64,000 nucleotides of DNA from JBBRYW01 sp038253945 (GCA_038253945.1 JBBSGR010000007.1:54369-118368), one strand, 5' to 3'; positions 41,299-51,734 are shown, numbered from the stretch's first letter. Notes: a model not told the origin generated them from the sequence alone. Program-made: numbers and translations.

Positions 41299-41886
41299 AT
41301 GGAGAACTTGATCCTTGCCCGCCACGCCGAGGCGGACCACAACGTTCGCGGCGTCCTGAACGGCGACCGTAGCGTCGAGACACACCTGACGACGCGCGGG
41401 CGCGAGCAGGCACGCGCGCTCGGGCGCGAAGCCGGCCCGGTCGATTTGGTGGCCCACACCGAGTTCGGGAGGACCGAAGAGACGGCTGCTCTCGCCTGGC
41501 CCGGCGTTCCACGTCTCGTCGTGCCCGACGTGAACGAGATCGCGTTCGGCCGCTTCGAGGGCACGCGCTGGACAGATGGGTACGGGGAGTGGGCTCGCAC
41601 CTTTGGCCCGCTCGACCGCTGCCCGGGCGACGGCGAGAGTCGCGTCGAAGCCGTGCGGCGCTACCTGCGCGGGTTTCGCATCGTGCTCGAGCGGCCGGAG
41701 GATACGGTGGCGCTCGTCGCGCACGGCGCGCCCGTCCGGTATGTCCTGCTGGCGGTCGAGGGGCGACCGCCGCAGTCAGTGCTCGACAACGTTCCCCCGG
41801 CTCAGCCGTTTCCGCTGCGCCGGGACGCCTTCGAGCGCGCCCTCGAGCTGATCGAGCGCTGGGCCCGGGAGCCCGCGTGGGCCTGA
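41299..41886 (+). CDS. Histidine phosphatase family protein
   Basis: 195 aa. The phosphohistidine motif is LARHAEADHNVRG (RHx), with Arg and Glu of the pocket in TEFGRTEETA and EIAFGRFEG, and the second His in VALVAHGAPVRYVL. Cytoplasmic; substrate class (phosphoglycerate mutase-like, sugar phosphate or other) cannot be told. It follows the GNAT gene with no gap, so the two are cotranscribed. Confidence 0.88.
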   Translation: MENLILARHAEADHNVRGVLNGDRSVETHLTTRGREQARALGREAGPVDLVAHTEFGRTEETAALAWPGVPRLVVPDVNEIAFGRFEGTRWTDGYGEWARTFGPLDRCPGDGESRVEAVRRYLRGFRIVLERPEDTVALVAHGAPVRYVLLAVEGRPPQSVLDNVPPAQPFPLRRDAFERALELIERWAREPAWA

Positions 41887-42041
41887 AGGTCTTGCTCCGG
41901 GCAGGAGTGGCCGCGTGGCTGGCTCGCTGGGCCGCAATGGAGGTGGCTGCGTACGCCGGGCGGCACTGGCGCGCTTACGGGCCGCCGCCGAAAGAGTCTT
42001 CCAGGCGGCCGGGCTGGATGCCGGGGCCGTTCGATCGTTAG
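41877..42041 (+). CDS. Small protein, 54 aa, overlapping the phosphatase end
   Basis: GTG 41877 lies 10 bases before the end of the phosphatase gene. The product begins VGLKVLLRAGVAAWLARWAA, an amphipathic or weakly membrane-associated helix, and ends KESSRRPGWMPGPFDR. Trp- and Pro-rich C-terminus. Not recognised; coding potential is plausible from composition and coupling. The following 150 bases carry a duplicated GCCGACCGGCCGGCA (around 42068 and 42084) and no other gene. Confidence 0.45.
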   Translation: MGLKVLLRAGVAAWLARWAAMEVAAYAGRHWRAYGPPPKESSRRPGWMPGPFDR

Positions 42042-42194
42042 CTCGTACCGGCCGCGCCGCACGACGCCGACCGGCCGGCAGGAAGCCGACCGGCCGGCAC
42101 GATGCCGGACGCACATCCGTGACACACGGCGGCGGATTTGCTCGCTACGCTGACCGCGGGGACAGGGGTGGCATCCCCGGGGCAAAATGGAGTG

Positions 42195-43190
42195 ATGGAC
42201 GCCGACGCGCTCCTTGCCCGCACCGAGGAGCACATCCGCGCGCACGATCTCATCCCGGCTCGCGGGGAGGTGACCTGCCTCGTCTCGGGAGGCGCGGACT
42301 CGACCTGCCTGTGGCACGTGCTCGGCCACCTGGGCTATCGCGTCGGCGCGCTCCACGTCAATCACGGCCTTCGCGGTGCCGAATCCGATCAGGACGCCCG
42401 CTTGTGCCGCGAGGTCATGGGCGCCGAGGTCATCGACGCACCGCCGGCGCGGACGGAGGCCGAGCTCCGGAATCTTCGCTACTCGTACGCCCGCAATAGG
42501 CTTCGCGCGACCGGCCACACCGCTTCCGACCAGGTCGAGACCGTGCTCTACCGCCTTGTCTCGAGCGGCACGACGAAGGCCACCAAGCCGAAGCGCGAGG
42601 ACGGCGTCGTGCGACCGCTCCTCACGCTCTGGCGAGAGGAGACGGAGGCCTATTGCCGAGCAGAAGGGCTCCCCTTCCGAACCGACGCGAGCAACTCCGG
42701 CACGAAACGAGGGCTGATCCGAGACGAGATCCTGCCCCTGCTGAGGCGCCTGCATCCGGCGGCGGCCGAGAACCTGCTCTCGCTCGCCGAGCAGCGGCCT
42801 CGCCTATCGCGACAGCTCGAGGACGCCCTGTTATCGTTGCTCGCCTCTCGTGAAGGGTCGAAGCGGATCGACCTCGGCTCAGGGCTCCAGGCGGTTCGGG
42901 AGTACGACGACCTCTGGCTCGAGCGCGGCCCCGTGCCGCTTGCCGGCACGGTTCGCTGGGGGCCATGGAGCATCGAGTCCGAGCTCGGGGGTCTTCATGT
43001 CAGAGCCTGGCGGGCGGGCGACCGGCTGGCCGGGCGCTCGAAGAAGATCCAGGACGTCTTCGTCGACGCGAAGATTCCGCGCTCCCTCCGCGACTCGTGG
43101 CCGCTCGTCGTACGCGCCGGCGAAGTGGTCGCAGTTCCGGGCCTCGTCGAGGCCGAGGGCGTGCGCGTGACCCGCGAGGGACACTGGTGA
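42195..43190 (+). CDS. tilS: tRNA(Ile)-lysidine synthetase
   Basis: 331 aa from ATG 42195 with GGAG close upstream. N-terminal PP-loop ATP site CLVSGGADSTCLW (SGGxDS), ALHVNHGLRGAESDQD, NLRYSYARNRL and HTASDQVETVLYRL. C-terminal domain ends with a typical HPT-adjacent region. It modifies C34 of the AUA-reading tRNA-Ile. The stop overlaps the hpt GTG (GTGA). The tilS-hpt-ftsH order is conserved in many bacteria. Confidence 0.95.
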   Translation: MDADALLARTEEHIRAHDLIPARGEVTCLVSGGADSTCLWHVLGHLGYRVGALHVNHGLRGAESDQDARLCREVMGAEVIDAPPARTEAELRNLRYSYARNRLRATGHTASDQVETVLYRLVSSGTTKATKPKREDGVVRPLLTLWREETEAYCRAEGLPFRTDASNSGTKRGLIRDEILPLLRRLHPAAAENLLSLAEQRPRLSRQLEDALLSLLASREGSKRIDLGSGLQAVREYDDLWLERGPVPLAGTVRWGPWSIESELGGLHVRAWRAGDRLAGRSKKIQDVFVDAKIPRSLRDSWPLVVRAGEVVAVPGLVEAEGVRVTREGHW

Positions 43191-43744
43191 GCCAGACTGA
43201 GCTCGAGCGCGGCGTGGCCGAGATCCTGATCGAGCAGGACGCTCTGCAGGCGCGCATCGTGGAGCTGGGGGAGGAGGTGTCCGCCGACTACGCCGGCCGG
43301 GACCTGCTCCTAATCGGCGTCCTCAAGGGCGCCGTCTTCTTCATGTCCGACCTGATGCGCCGGCTGACCGTGCCCTGCGAGATCGACTTCATGGCGATCT
43401 CGAGCTACGGCGCGGCGACCGACTCGTCCGGCGTCGTCCGGATCCTGAAGGACCTCGACATCAACATCGAGGGGCGCCACGTCCTGATCGTGGAGGACAT
43501 CATCGACTCGGGCCTCACGCTGTCCTATCTGCTGCGCAATCTCGAGGCTCGCCAGCCCGCGACGCTCGAGGTTTGCGCGCTCCTGACGAAGCCTGGCCGC
43601 CGCGAGCTGGACGTGCCGGTCCGCTACGTGGGCTTCGAGATCCCAAACCGCTTCGTGATCGGCTACGGGCTCGATTTCGCCGAGCGCTACCGCAACCTCC
43701 CGTACGTAGGCGTCCTGGCCGACGAGCTGATCAGCGAAGCCTGA
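43187..43744 (+). CDS. hpt: Hypoxanthine(-guanine) phosphoribosyltransferase
   Basis: 185 aa. PRPP-binding motif HVLIVEDIIDSGLTLSYLL and LIGVLKGAVFFMSDLMR, IDFMAISSYG are diagnostic. It salvages hypoxanthine and guanine using PRPP. GTG 43187 overlaps the tilS stop. A CCCC/GGGG stem lies just after the stop (around 43750-43764) before ftsH. Confidence 0.95.
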   Translation: MSQTELERGVAEILIEQDALQARIVELGEEVSADYAGRDLLLIGVLKGAVFFMSDLMRRLTVPCEIDFMAISSYGAATDSSGVVRILKDLDINIEGRHVLIVEDIIDSGLTLSYLLRNLEARQPATLEVCALLTKPGRRELDVPVRYVGFEIPNRFVIGYGLDFAERYRNLPYVGVLADELISEA

Positions 43745-43810
43745 GAAAGCCCCCCCGACCAGGGGTTCGGTGGGTCGGAGACTGCCTGCTACGCTCCTGC
43801 CAGAGGCTTC

Positions 43811-45769
<1,959 letters not shown>

Positions 45770-45770
45770 G

Positions 45771-45794
45771 CGGTCGGCCCGCGGGGGGCGACCG
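45771..45794. terminator. Hairpin between converging ftsH and DUF4234 genes
   Basis: CGGTCG (45771-45776) pairs with CGACCG (45789-45794) around a 12-base GC-rich loop, exactly in the 27-base gap between two convergent genes. There is no T-run on either side. It may slow readthrough in both directions. Confidence 0.4.
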
Positions 45795-45796
45795 GA

Positions 45797-46255
45797 CTAC
45801 GCCGGAACGCCCTTGCTCTCCCAGTAGCGGTTCAGCGCGCCCTGCACCTTGAAGAACCAGATGAACGTGCCGATCAGCGGCAGCAGGTTCCAGAGGCCGG
45901 TCACTCCGCGGACCGGCTTCTCGCGGCCGTCCTGCTGGTACATCTGCCCGATCTCCGACGGGACGACGAACATCGTTACCGCACTGATGACCAGGTAGAT
46001 GACGAGCCCGACGACTCCGCCGACTCCGATCCCCGAGTGCCGCTTGATCTCGTCGTGGGTCTTGTACGCCCAGACCGCGGTATAGATGCCGATCGTGACG
46101 ATGGCGAGGAGGATGCACTTACCGATCGAACGCCGCTTGCCGAGCGGTCCCGTATTCGCTCCGAGCGCCGCCTGCGGCGGCGCGACGGGGGGGACCTGAT
46201 CCCTGGCGGCTACCTCGTCCGGGCCCGAGCCCTCAGGCTCGCCGATTTCGCTCAT
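45797..46255 (-). CDS. DUF4234 membrane protein
   Basis: 152 aa from ATG 46255, which follows GGGGGAAGAGG; the frame is open 13 codons upstream but with no site. After an acidic/Pro-rich N-terminal tail (about 45 residues), KRRSIGKCILLAIVTIGIYTAVWAYKTHDEIKRHSG opens a domain with three membrane segments and ends with FKVQGALNRYWESKG. This matches DUF4234 (GIY..vW.yk...ei). Function unknown. Confidence 0.85.
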   Translation of the reverse strand: MSEIGEPEGSGPDEVAARDQVPPVAPPQAALGANTGPLGKRRSIGKCILLAIVTIGIYTAVWAYKTHDEIKRHSGIGVGGVVGLVIYLVISAVTMFVVPSEIGQMYQQDGREKPVRGVTGLWNLLPLIGTFIWFFKVQGALNRYWESKGVPA

Positions 46256-46335
46256 GACCTCTTCCCCCCTCGCGGTTTCGCCGCACCTAATCACGGGGTC
46301 GACGCGCAGTCAAGCGGCAGTAAGCTGGCTCGGAA

Positions 46336-47163
46336 GTGAGCTGGCCGGAGTCGATCGAGCGCCGCTTCCCGCGGCCATCCGTGATGGGCGTCGTGAACGT
46401 GACGCCCGACTCGTTCTCGGACGGGGGCGTCAACCGGGGGGCCGACGAAGCCGCCGCCGCGGCCCGCCGGATGGTCATCGAGGGGGCGGCGATCGTCGAC
46501 ATCGGCGGCGAGTCGACGCGGCCCGGGGCGGGGGCGGTGACACTCGACGTGGAGCTGCGCCGCGTGATGCCGGTGCTCGAGCGTCTGCACGGGGCGGTGC
46601 CCTTCTCGATCGACTCGTCGAAGGCCGAGATTGCACGGCGCGCCGTCGCTCTCGGCGCGGAGCTCGTCAACGACGTTACAGCTCTTCGCGGCGATCCAGA
46701 GCTCGCGGGGACGGTCGCCGACTCGGGCGCCTATCTCTGCCTCATGCACATGCGGGGCGCTCCGCGCACGATGCAGATCGATCCGCGTTACGACGACGTA
46801 GCCGCCGACGTGACGATGTTTCTCGAGGAGCGCCTTCGCTTCGCCATCTCGGCCGGCATCGCGGAAGATCGGATCTGCCTCGATCCGGGGATCGGCTTCG
46901 GGAAGACCGTCGAGCAGAACTTCGAGCTCCTCCGCCGACTCGACGTGCTCGCCTCGCTCGGCCGGCCGGTGGTCGTCGGCTTCTCGCGCAAGAGCTCGCT
47001 TGGCCGGATTCTCGGCGATCCGGAGGCGAAGACCGGCCCGCTGGCAGCAAGCCTCGCCGTCGCGGTCGCCGCCTACGAGCGGGGTGCGACCATCATCCGG
47101 GCCCACGACGTGCGCGACCACGTCCAGGCCCTCACCACCGCTCGGGCGGTCGTTACCGGATGA
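46336..47163 (+). CDS. folP: Dihydropteroate synthase
   Basis: 275 aa. PSVMGVVNVTPDSFSDGG (pterin and pABA loop 1), AAIVDIGGESTRPGA (loop 2), PFSIDSSKAEIA, ELVNDVTAL, DPGIGFGKTVEQN, VVGFSRKSSLG. It joins pABA to hydroxymethyl-dihydropterin diphosphate in folate synthesis, the target of sulfonamides. GTG start at 46336. Its stop overlaps the folB ATG (ATGA). folE, often next to ftsH/folP, is not here. Confidence 0.96.
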   Translation: MSWPESIERRFPRPSVMGVVNVTPDSFSDGGVNRGADEAAAAARRMVIEGAAIVDIGGESTRPGAGAVTLDVELRRVMPVLERLHGAVPFSIDSSKAEIARRAVALGAELVNDVTALRGDPELAGTVADSGAYLCLMHMRGAPRTMQIDPRYDDVAADVTMFLEERLRFAISAGIAEDRICLDPGIGFGKTVEQNFELLRRLDVLASLGRPVVVGFSRKSSLGRILGDPEAKTGPLAASLAVAVAAYERGATIIRAHDVRDHVQALTTARAVVTG

Positions 47164-47516
47164 TCACGGTCGAGCTTCAGGGGCTTGAGGTGTTCGGTCA
47201 CCACGGAGTCGGCGCGGACGAGCGCGAGGCCGGGCGGACCTTCGTCTTCGACGTCGACTGGGACGTCGAAGACGCGGCCGCCTCGGACTGTCTGGCCGAT
47301 ACGGTCGACTACCGTGAGGTTGCCGCCTGCGTGCGCGATGTCTCCGACGGGAGGCAGTTTCAGCTGATCGAGGCGCTCTCGATCGCCGTCGCCGATGCCC
47401 TCCTGCACCGCTTCCCGGTCGACCGGGTTCGTGTGCAGGTGCGCAAGCCGGCTCTGCGCCCGGCCGGCCTTCCCGTCGCCGCGTCGTCTGCCACCGTCGA
47501 GCGGACGCGAGGGTAG
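47160..47516 (+). CDS. folB: Dihydroneopterin aldolase
   Basis: 118 aa. VELQGLEVFGHHGVGADEREAG at the start with the conserved GxHGV and Glu, DTVDYREVAACV (Asp-Tyr) and the C-terminal VRVQVRKPALRP with the catalytic Lys. It converts dihydroneopterin to 6-hydroxymethyl-dihydropterin. It overlaps folP by 4 bases, and its TAG shares a G with the folK GTG. Confidence 0.93.
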   Translation: MITVELQGLEVFGHHGVGADEREAGRTFVFDVDWDVEDAAASDCLADTVDYREVAACVRDVSDGRQFQLIEALSIAVADALLHRFPVDRVRVQVRKPALRPAGLPVAASSATVERTRG

Positions 47517-47974
47517 TGGCCCGGGCGTACGTCGGTCTCGGCGCGAACCTGGGTGATCGGGAACGGACGCTGCGCGAGGCTGTCGACCGCCTGGCCGCGG
47601 AGTCGGGCATCGAGGTGATCGGCACCTCCGGCTTCCAGGAGACAGACCCGGTTGGCTTCGAGGAGCAGCCGCGCTTCCTGAACGGCGCGGTCGCGCTCGA
47701 CACTGCGCTCCGGCCGCGTCCCCTGCTCGAACGCCTCCTCGCAATCGAGAGCGCGCTCGGTCGAACGCGCGGCGGCCCGAGGTTCGGGCCGCGCACGCTC
47801 GACCTCGATCTCTTGCTCTACGACTGCGAAGTCGTGGACGAGCCAGGCCTCCGGGTGCCCCACCCGCGGCTGCACGAGCGGCGCTTCGCGCTCGAGCCGC
47901 TGGCCGAGCTGGACGCTGGCGTTGTCGTTCCGGGGCGCGGCTCGGTGGCGACCCTGCTCGCGGAGCTAGACTGA
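47516..47974 (+). CDS. folK: 6-hydroxymethyl-7,8-dihydropterin pyrophosphokinase
   Basis: 152 aa. RAYVGLGANLGDRERTLREAV (pterin and ATP site), QPRFLNGAVALDT, and the signature RFGPRTLDLDLLLYD with the magnesium-binding Asp pair, then VPHPRLHERRFALEPLAEL. It pyrophosphorylates the pterin for FolP. GTG start overlapping folB. Confidence 0.95.
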   Translation: MARAYVGLGANLGDRERTLREAVDRLAAESGIEVIGTSGFQETDPVGFEEQPRFLNGAVALDTALRPRPLLERLLAIESALGRTRGGPRFGPRTLDLDLLLYDCEVVDEPGLRVPHPRLHERRFALEPLAELDAGVVVPGRGSVATLLAELD

Positions 47975-47980
47975 GGCTCG

Positions 47981-48343
47981 ATGTCCCACCTCGACGAGCT
48001 GGACGAATTCGAGGCCGAGCTCGAGCTCGCCCTCAAGAAGGAGTACACGGCCGTCTTCGGCCTGTTCCGCTACTGCGTCTTGACGCAGGATGCGACCTAC
48101 CTCTGCAACAAGCTCGACCTCGTCCATATCTCCCAGCCGAGCTATCCGTTCTTCCACATCAAGATGGAGGACGTCTGGGTCTGGGACAAGAACCGGCCGA
48201 CCCGAATGATCCCGCGCGCCGAGGTCTACACCTCGAGCGATGTGACGGTCGAGGAGCTGCGTGAGGGGGACGAGCCGAGGCTCACGCCCGAGGCGCTCGC
48301 CGAGAAGCTGGGCCAGCCGCTGTCCGCAGACGACGACGTCTAG
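47981..48343 (+). CDS. DUF2469 family protein
   Basis: 120 aa. DEFEAELELALKKEYTAVFGL, TYLCNKLDLVHI, FHIKMEDVWVWDKNRPTRM and SSDVTVEELREGD follow the DUF2469 pattern (E.E..L..EY..V..LF.Y.V.T...FYL.N, then DAWVWD..RP). This family is largely actinobacterial and of unknown function. It follows folK by 6 bases, so it is in the fol operon. Confidence 0.82.
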   Translation: MSHLDELDEFEAELELALKKEYTAVFGLFRYCVLTQDATYLCNKLDLVHISQPSYPFFHIKMEDVWVWDKNRPTRMIPRAEVYTSSDVTVEELREGDEPRLTPEALAEKLGQPLSADDDV

Positions 48344-48358
48344 ACCTCCCGGGTCGAC

Positions 48359-49108
48359 GTGCTCCTGGCCGTCGACGTCGGGAACACGCAGACCGTTTTC
48401 GGCCTCTTCGACGGCGAGCGCCTGACGGAGCACTGGCGGGCCGCGACGGAGGCGCGCAGGACGGGAGACGAGCTCGGCGTGCTCCTCGGGGGACTGCTCG
48501 ACCCCGAGGTCGTCAGCGGGATGTGTCTCTCGTCGACAGTGCCGGCGCTCGTCCGCTCGTATGGAGACGTGGCTACTCGGTGGGGCGGGACGAGATTTCT
48601 CGCCGTCGGCCCCGGTGCGAAGACCGGAATACCGATTCGCTACGACGACCCGCGTGAAGTGGGCCCGGATCGGATCGCGAACGCGGTGGCGGCGAAGGAG
48701 CGGTACGGCGCGCCCTGCATCGTCGTCGACTTCGGCACGTCGACGAACTTCGACGTCGTCTCACCGGCGGGCGAGTACGTCGGCGGCGTGCTCGCTCCGG
48801 GGGTCGAGATCTCGATGGACGCCCTCTTCGCGCGGGCGGCCCGCCTGTTCCGGGTCGACTTCACAGCGCCGACGACCGTGATCGGCAAGACGACGGGCGC
48901 GTCGCTGCAGTCCGGCCTCGTCTACGGCTTCGCGGGGCAGGTGGACGGAATCGTGCAGCGGATCCGCGGAGAGCTCGGGCTCGACGCCCGCGCCGTCGCC
49001 ACGGGCGGGCTGGCGGGGCTGATCGCGCCGCACTGCAGCACGATCGAGACGGTCGACGAGTTCCTGACCCTCGAGGGCCTCCGGCTCGTGTGGGAGCAAA
49101 ACAGCTAG
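48359..49108 (+). CDS. coaX: Type III pantothenate kinase
   Basis: 249 aa. LLAVDVGNTQTVFGLFDG (phosphate-1 motif with catalytic Asp), VGPDRIANAVAA and VVDFGTSTNFDVVS (phosphate-2), GGVLAPGVEISMDALFARAARL. It carries out the first step of CoA synthesis with no feedback inhibition by CoA. GTG start 15 bases after the DUF2469 stop. Convergent with the small basic gene. Confidence 0.95.
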   Translation: MLLAVDVGNTQTVFGLFDGERLTEHWRAATEARRTGDELGVLLGGLLDPEVVSGMCLSSTVPALVRSYGDVATRWGGTRFLAVGPGAKTGIPIRYDDPREVGPDRIANAVAAKERYGAPCIVVDFGTSTNFDVVSPAGEYVGGVLAPGVEISMDALFARAARLFRVDFTAPTTVIGKTTGASLQSGLVYGFAGQVDGIVQRIRGELGLDARAVATGGLAGLIAPHCSTIETVDEFLTLEGLRLVWEQNS

Positions 49109-49254
49109 CGACCGAGCCAGGCCTTGACGCGCGAGGCGAGCGACGGGCCGCCCGCGCGGCGCACAGCGTCCTCGCGCGCAGCCTGGCGCTTCGCGAAGGC
49201 TCGCTCCCGCATCCTCCGGCTTGCGTACTTCGGCTTCCAGTAGACGGGGCTCAT
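49105..49254 (-). CDS. Small basic protein, 49 aa
   Basis: From ATG 49254: MSPVYWKPKYASRRMRERAF, then KRQAAREDAVRRAGG and RVKAWLGR. About a third of the residues are Arg or Lys and it should form one long helix. It begins 13 bases after the esterase stop and ends overlapping the coaX stop by 4 bases. No family known to me; it could bind nucleic acid. Confidence 0.45.
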   Translation of the reverse strand: MSPVYWKPKYASRRMRERAFAKRQAAREDAVRRAGGPSLASRVKAWLGR

Positions 49255-49267
49255 CGGGCGGGCCGTA

Positions 49268-50083
49268 TCATCCTCGACGCCTCGCGCACGCGGCCAGCGA
49301 ATCGGCGTAGAAGCGAAGATAACGACCGATGTGCGTGCGCCAGTAGGACGGCTGGTGGTCACCCTTCCACACATGCAGCGTGACCCGGCCACCCGTCTTT
49401 CGCAGGAGGCGCGCGAAGGCCGTGTCGGTGGCGCGGAAAGGGTCGTCCGAGCCCACGTCCAGCCAGACGCGGGCCCGCCCGTACACGTTCGAGCGGGCGG
49501 CCGCGCCGAAGACGTCGTGATCGGCGAAGTCCCGTGCGTCGTCGAAGGCTCCGCGCGGCGTCTCGCCCGCTGCTTGCCACAGCGCAGCCGAGTGGCCTCC
49601 GACGGCGCAGAACCGGCCTCGGTACAGGCGTGCCAGGTCGAGCGCACCGAACCCGCCCATCGAGATGCCGCCGATCGCGAGAAGGTGAGGATCGGCGCGA
49701 AGCCGCCTCAGACCCTGCGGGATCGCCTCGTGCATGACGTACTTCCCCCAGGCGCCCTCTCGCCGGTCGTGGTAGTAGGAGTGGTCGCCGCCATCGACGA
49801 TCAGCACGTCGGGCGCCCGCCTGCCAAGCCGCGCCAAGCCGCGAAAGAGCTCGTCCCAGAGCAGGTCTCCAGGCGCCATGCCTCGGCCGTGCAGGAAGAC
49901 GACGGTGCCGCTCCTGCCGCCGCCGGCAGGCCGCACGCCGATCTCGTCGAGCTTGCGCCGGACGAACGAGCTCTCGAGGGAGAAGCGAACGATGCGGGCG
50001 CCGTCCGTGCTCGGTGCGGCTCGTGTCCCCGCGCAGCCGGCGGCCAGAGCGACCGCCAGGAGCACATTCGGTGCGAGCTTCAA
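49268..50083 (-). CDS. Lipoprotein esterase (putative)
   Basis: 271 aa. Signal MKLAPNVLLAVALAAGCAGT has a lipobox (LAAGC), so it should be a lipid-anchored surface protein. Hydrolase features: TVVFLHGRGMAPGDLLW, nucleophile elbow IGGISMGGFGALDLA (Ser), Asp in DVGSDDPFRATD and His in WKGDHQPSYW. Third member in the window of the esterase family seen at 30695 and 31662. TTG start overlaps the dus stop. Confidence 0.8.
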   Translation of the reverse strand: MKLAPNVLLAVALAAGCAGTRAAPSTDGARIVRFSLESSFVRRKLDEIGVRPAGGGRSGTVVFLHGRGMAPGDLLWDELFRGLARLGRRAPDVLIVDGGDHSYYHDRREGAWGKYVMHEAIPQGLRRLRADPHLLAIGGISMGGFGALDLARLYRGRFCAVGGHSAALWQAAGETPRGAFDDARDFADHDVFGAAARSNVYGRARVWLDVGSDDPFRATDTAFARLLRKTGGRVTLHVWKGDHQPSYWRTHIGRYLRFYADSLAACARRRG

Positions 50084-51138
50084 CCGCCCCCGTACGCGGA
50101 GATGGGCAGGTCGAGCAGGATCTCAGCCCCCGCGGGCAGCTCGTCTTCGAGCCGCTCCAGAAGCTCGCACGAACGCGGAGCCGCAGCGAGCAGGCGCAGC
50201 TCCACCTCCTCGATCGTCTCGAGGCGGGTCAGGTCGGCCTTGAAGGCCCGCGGAAAGCGCCCGCGCCCCAGATACCACCCGTAGAACTTCTTCAGGAAGC
50301 CCGTCGCTCGCCGCTCGCCGAGCTCGCGAACCGCCTCGCGCATGAAGAGCACGAGCTCAGCCACGACCTCCTCCCGGGAGGGCTCTTCGCCGGCGCCCTC
50401 GAGGATCTCGCGCAGAGTCCAGGGATTCCCCTGAGCGGCGCGCCCCACCATGACGGCGGCGCAACCGGTCGACTCGAGAATTCCACGAGCCCGGACGCGG
50501 GAGGTGACGTCGCCCGAGGCGACGACCGGCACGTGAACGCGCTCGACGAGCTCGCGCGTCAGCGAGTGATCGGCCTCGCCGGTGTACATCTGGCGCGCCG
50601 AGCGGGGATGGAGCGTCAGCGAGGCCGCGCCGCACGCGACGAGCCTCGGCCCGAGATCCAGGCAGATGCGCGAGCCGTCCTCGAGGCCGCGTCGCATCTT
50701 GACCGAGACCGGTACGGCGACGGAGCTCGCGACCGCCTCGACGATGCGGCAGGCCCGGTCGGGATCCTCGAGCAGCGTCGCCCCGGCGCCGGTCTTCGTC
50801 ACCTTGCGCACCGGGCAGCCGAAGTTGATGTCGACGAGGTCAGCCCCGGCCGCCTCGACGGTACGCGCCGCCTCCGCCATGACCGCAGGATCCGAGCCGA
50901 AGATCTGCACCGCAAGCGGGTGCTCGTCGGATGCGATTCGCAGATAGCCGAGCGTCCGCTCGTTTCCGTGCTGGATACCGGCGCAGCTGACCATCTCCGA
51001 GCAGACGAGGCCGGCGCCGAAACGGCGGCCCTGGCGGCGAAACGCCTGCACGCTGACTCCGGCCATCGGCGCGAGGACGAGCCGGGAGGGAATCTCGACC
51101 GGGCCGATCCACCAGCTGGAGCTCAGATCTACCTGCAC
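50080..51138 (-). CDS. dus: tRNA-dihydrouridine synthase
   Basis: 352 aa from GTG 51138. RLVLAPMAGVSVQAFRRQGR, active-site Cys in DINFGCPVRKVTKTGAGATLL, VSVKMRRGLEDG, LTLHPRSARQMYTG and VMVGRAAQGNPW identify an FMN-dependent DusB-like enzyme that reduces uridines in the tRNA D-loop. The frame is open 19 codons upstream, but that part is not conserved. TACTAT about 10 bases before the GTG is a possible minus-strand -10 box. Divergent from greA. Confidence 0.93.
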   Translation of the reverse strand: MQVDLSSSWWIGPVEIPSRLVLAPMAGVSVQAFRRQGRRFGAGLVCSEMVSCAGIQHGNERTLGYLRIASDEHPLAVQIFGSDPAVMAEAARTVEAAGADLVDINFGCPVRKVTKTGAGATLLEDPDRACRIVEAVASSVAVPVSVKMRRGLEDGSRICLDLGPRLVACGAASLTLHPRSARQMYTGEADHSLTRELVERVHVPVVASGDVTSRVRARGILESTGCAAVMVGRAAQGNPWTLREILEGAGEEPSREEVVAELVLFMREAVRELGERRATGFLKKFYGWYLGRGRFPRAFKADLTRLETIEEVELRLLAAAPRSCELLERLEDELPAGAEILLDLPISAYGGG

Positions 51139-51155
51139 AGAGCGAGAAATAGTAG

Positions 51156-51195
51156 TTGACAACGGTTGACGCTGGCCGCTACCGGCCGCTACCAT
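51156..51195 (+). promoter_or_regulatory. Two overlapping promoters for greA, offset by 10 bp
   Basis: GTTGAC occurs twice, 10 bases apart, giving -35 boxes TTGACA (51156-51161) and TTGACG (51166-51171). GGCCGCTACC is also duplicated, giving -10 boxes TACCGG (51180-51185) and TACCAT (51190-51195). Each pair has an 18-base spacer. It looks like a promoter whose two elements were both duplicated by 10 bases. Confidence 0.55.
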
Positions 51196-51205
51196 TCGTG
51201 CCGGA

Positions 51206-51232
51206 GCGGCGCTTTGGTGCGCCGCGTTTTTC
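51206..51232 (+). terminator. Intrinsic attenuator in the greA leader
   Basis: Perfect stem GCGGCGC (51206-51212)/GCGCCGC (51219-51225) with a 6-base loop, then GTTTTTC (51226-51232). This is a standard rho-independent terminator placed between the promoter and greA. RNAs stopping here would be only about 30 nt long. greA itself follows 28 bases later. Confidence 0.65.
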
Positions 51233-51260
51233 GTGTCAAGGGCAGGAGGCGCCCCGTACT

Positions 51261-51734
51261 GTGAAGGAAGTCATCCTTACTCCGGAGGGCTACGAGAAGC
51301 TCAAAGAGGAAATTCAGTTCCTGTCGAACGACAAGCGGTTCGAGATCGCCGACCGCATTCGGGTCGCCCGTGAGTTCGGCGACATCAGCGAGAACGCCGA
51401 GTACGACGACGCGAAGAACGAGCAGGCGCTGCTCGAGCACCGGATCGCCCTGCTCGAGGAGCGGATCCGAAACGCGCGCGTGATCGAGACCGGCGAGGTG
51501 ACGACCGACGTCGTGTCGGTCGGCTCGCACGTGAGGCTTCGCGATCTGGACGCAAAGAAGACGGTCGAGTACCACATCGTCGGCGTCGCAGAGGCCAATC
51601 CGGCCGAGAACAGGCTCTCGAACGAGTCGCCGGTCGGCAGGGCGATCCTCGGGCGGAAGAAGGGCGAGACCGTCGAGGTGACCGCGCCGCGCGGCTCCCT
51701 CAAGTACAAGATTCTCGATATCAAGGCGGCCTGA
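51261..51734 (+). CDS. greA: Transcription elongation factor GreA
   Basis: 157 aa, normal. The N-terminal coiled coil (LTPEGYEKLKEEIQFL) carries the acidic tip REFGDISENAEYDDAKNEQ with the conserved Asp/Glu that stimulate RNA cleavage in the polymerase. The C-terminal FKBP-like domain includes NRLSNESPVGRAILGRKKG. It rescues backtracked RNA polymerase. GTG start with AGGAGG at 51244-51249. The promoter and attenuator are described separately. Confidence 0.96.
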   Translation: MKEVILTPEGYEKLKEEIQFLSNDKRFEIADRIRVAREFGDISENAEYDDAKNEQALLEHRIALLEERIRNARVIETGEVTTDVVSVGSHVRLRDLDAKKTVEYHIVGVAEANPAENRLSNESPVGRAILGRKKGETVEVTAPRGSLKYKILDIKAA

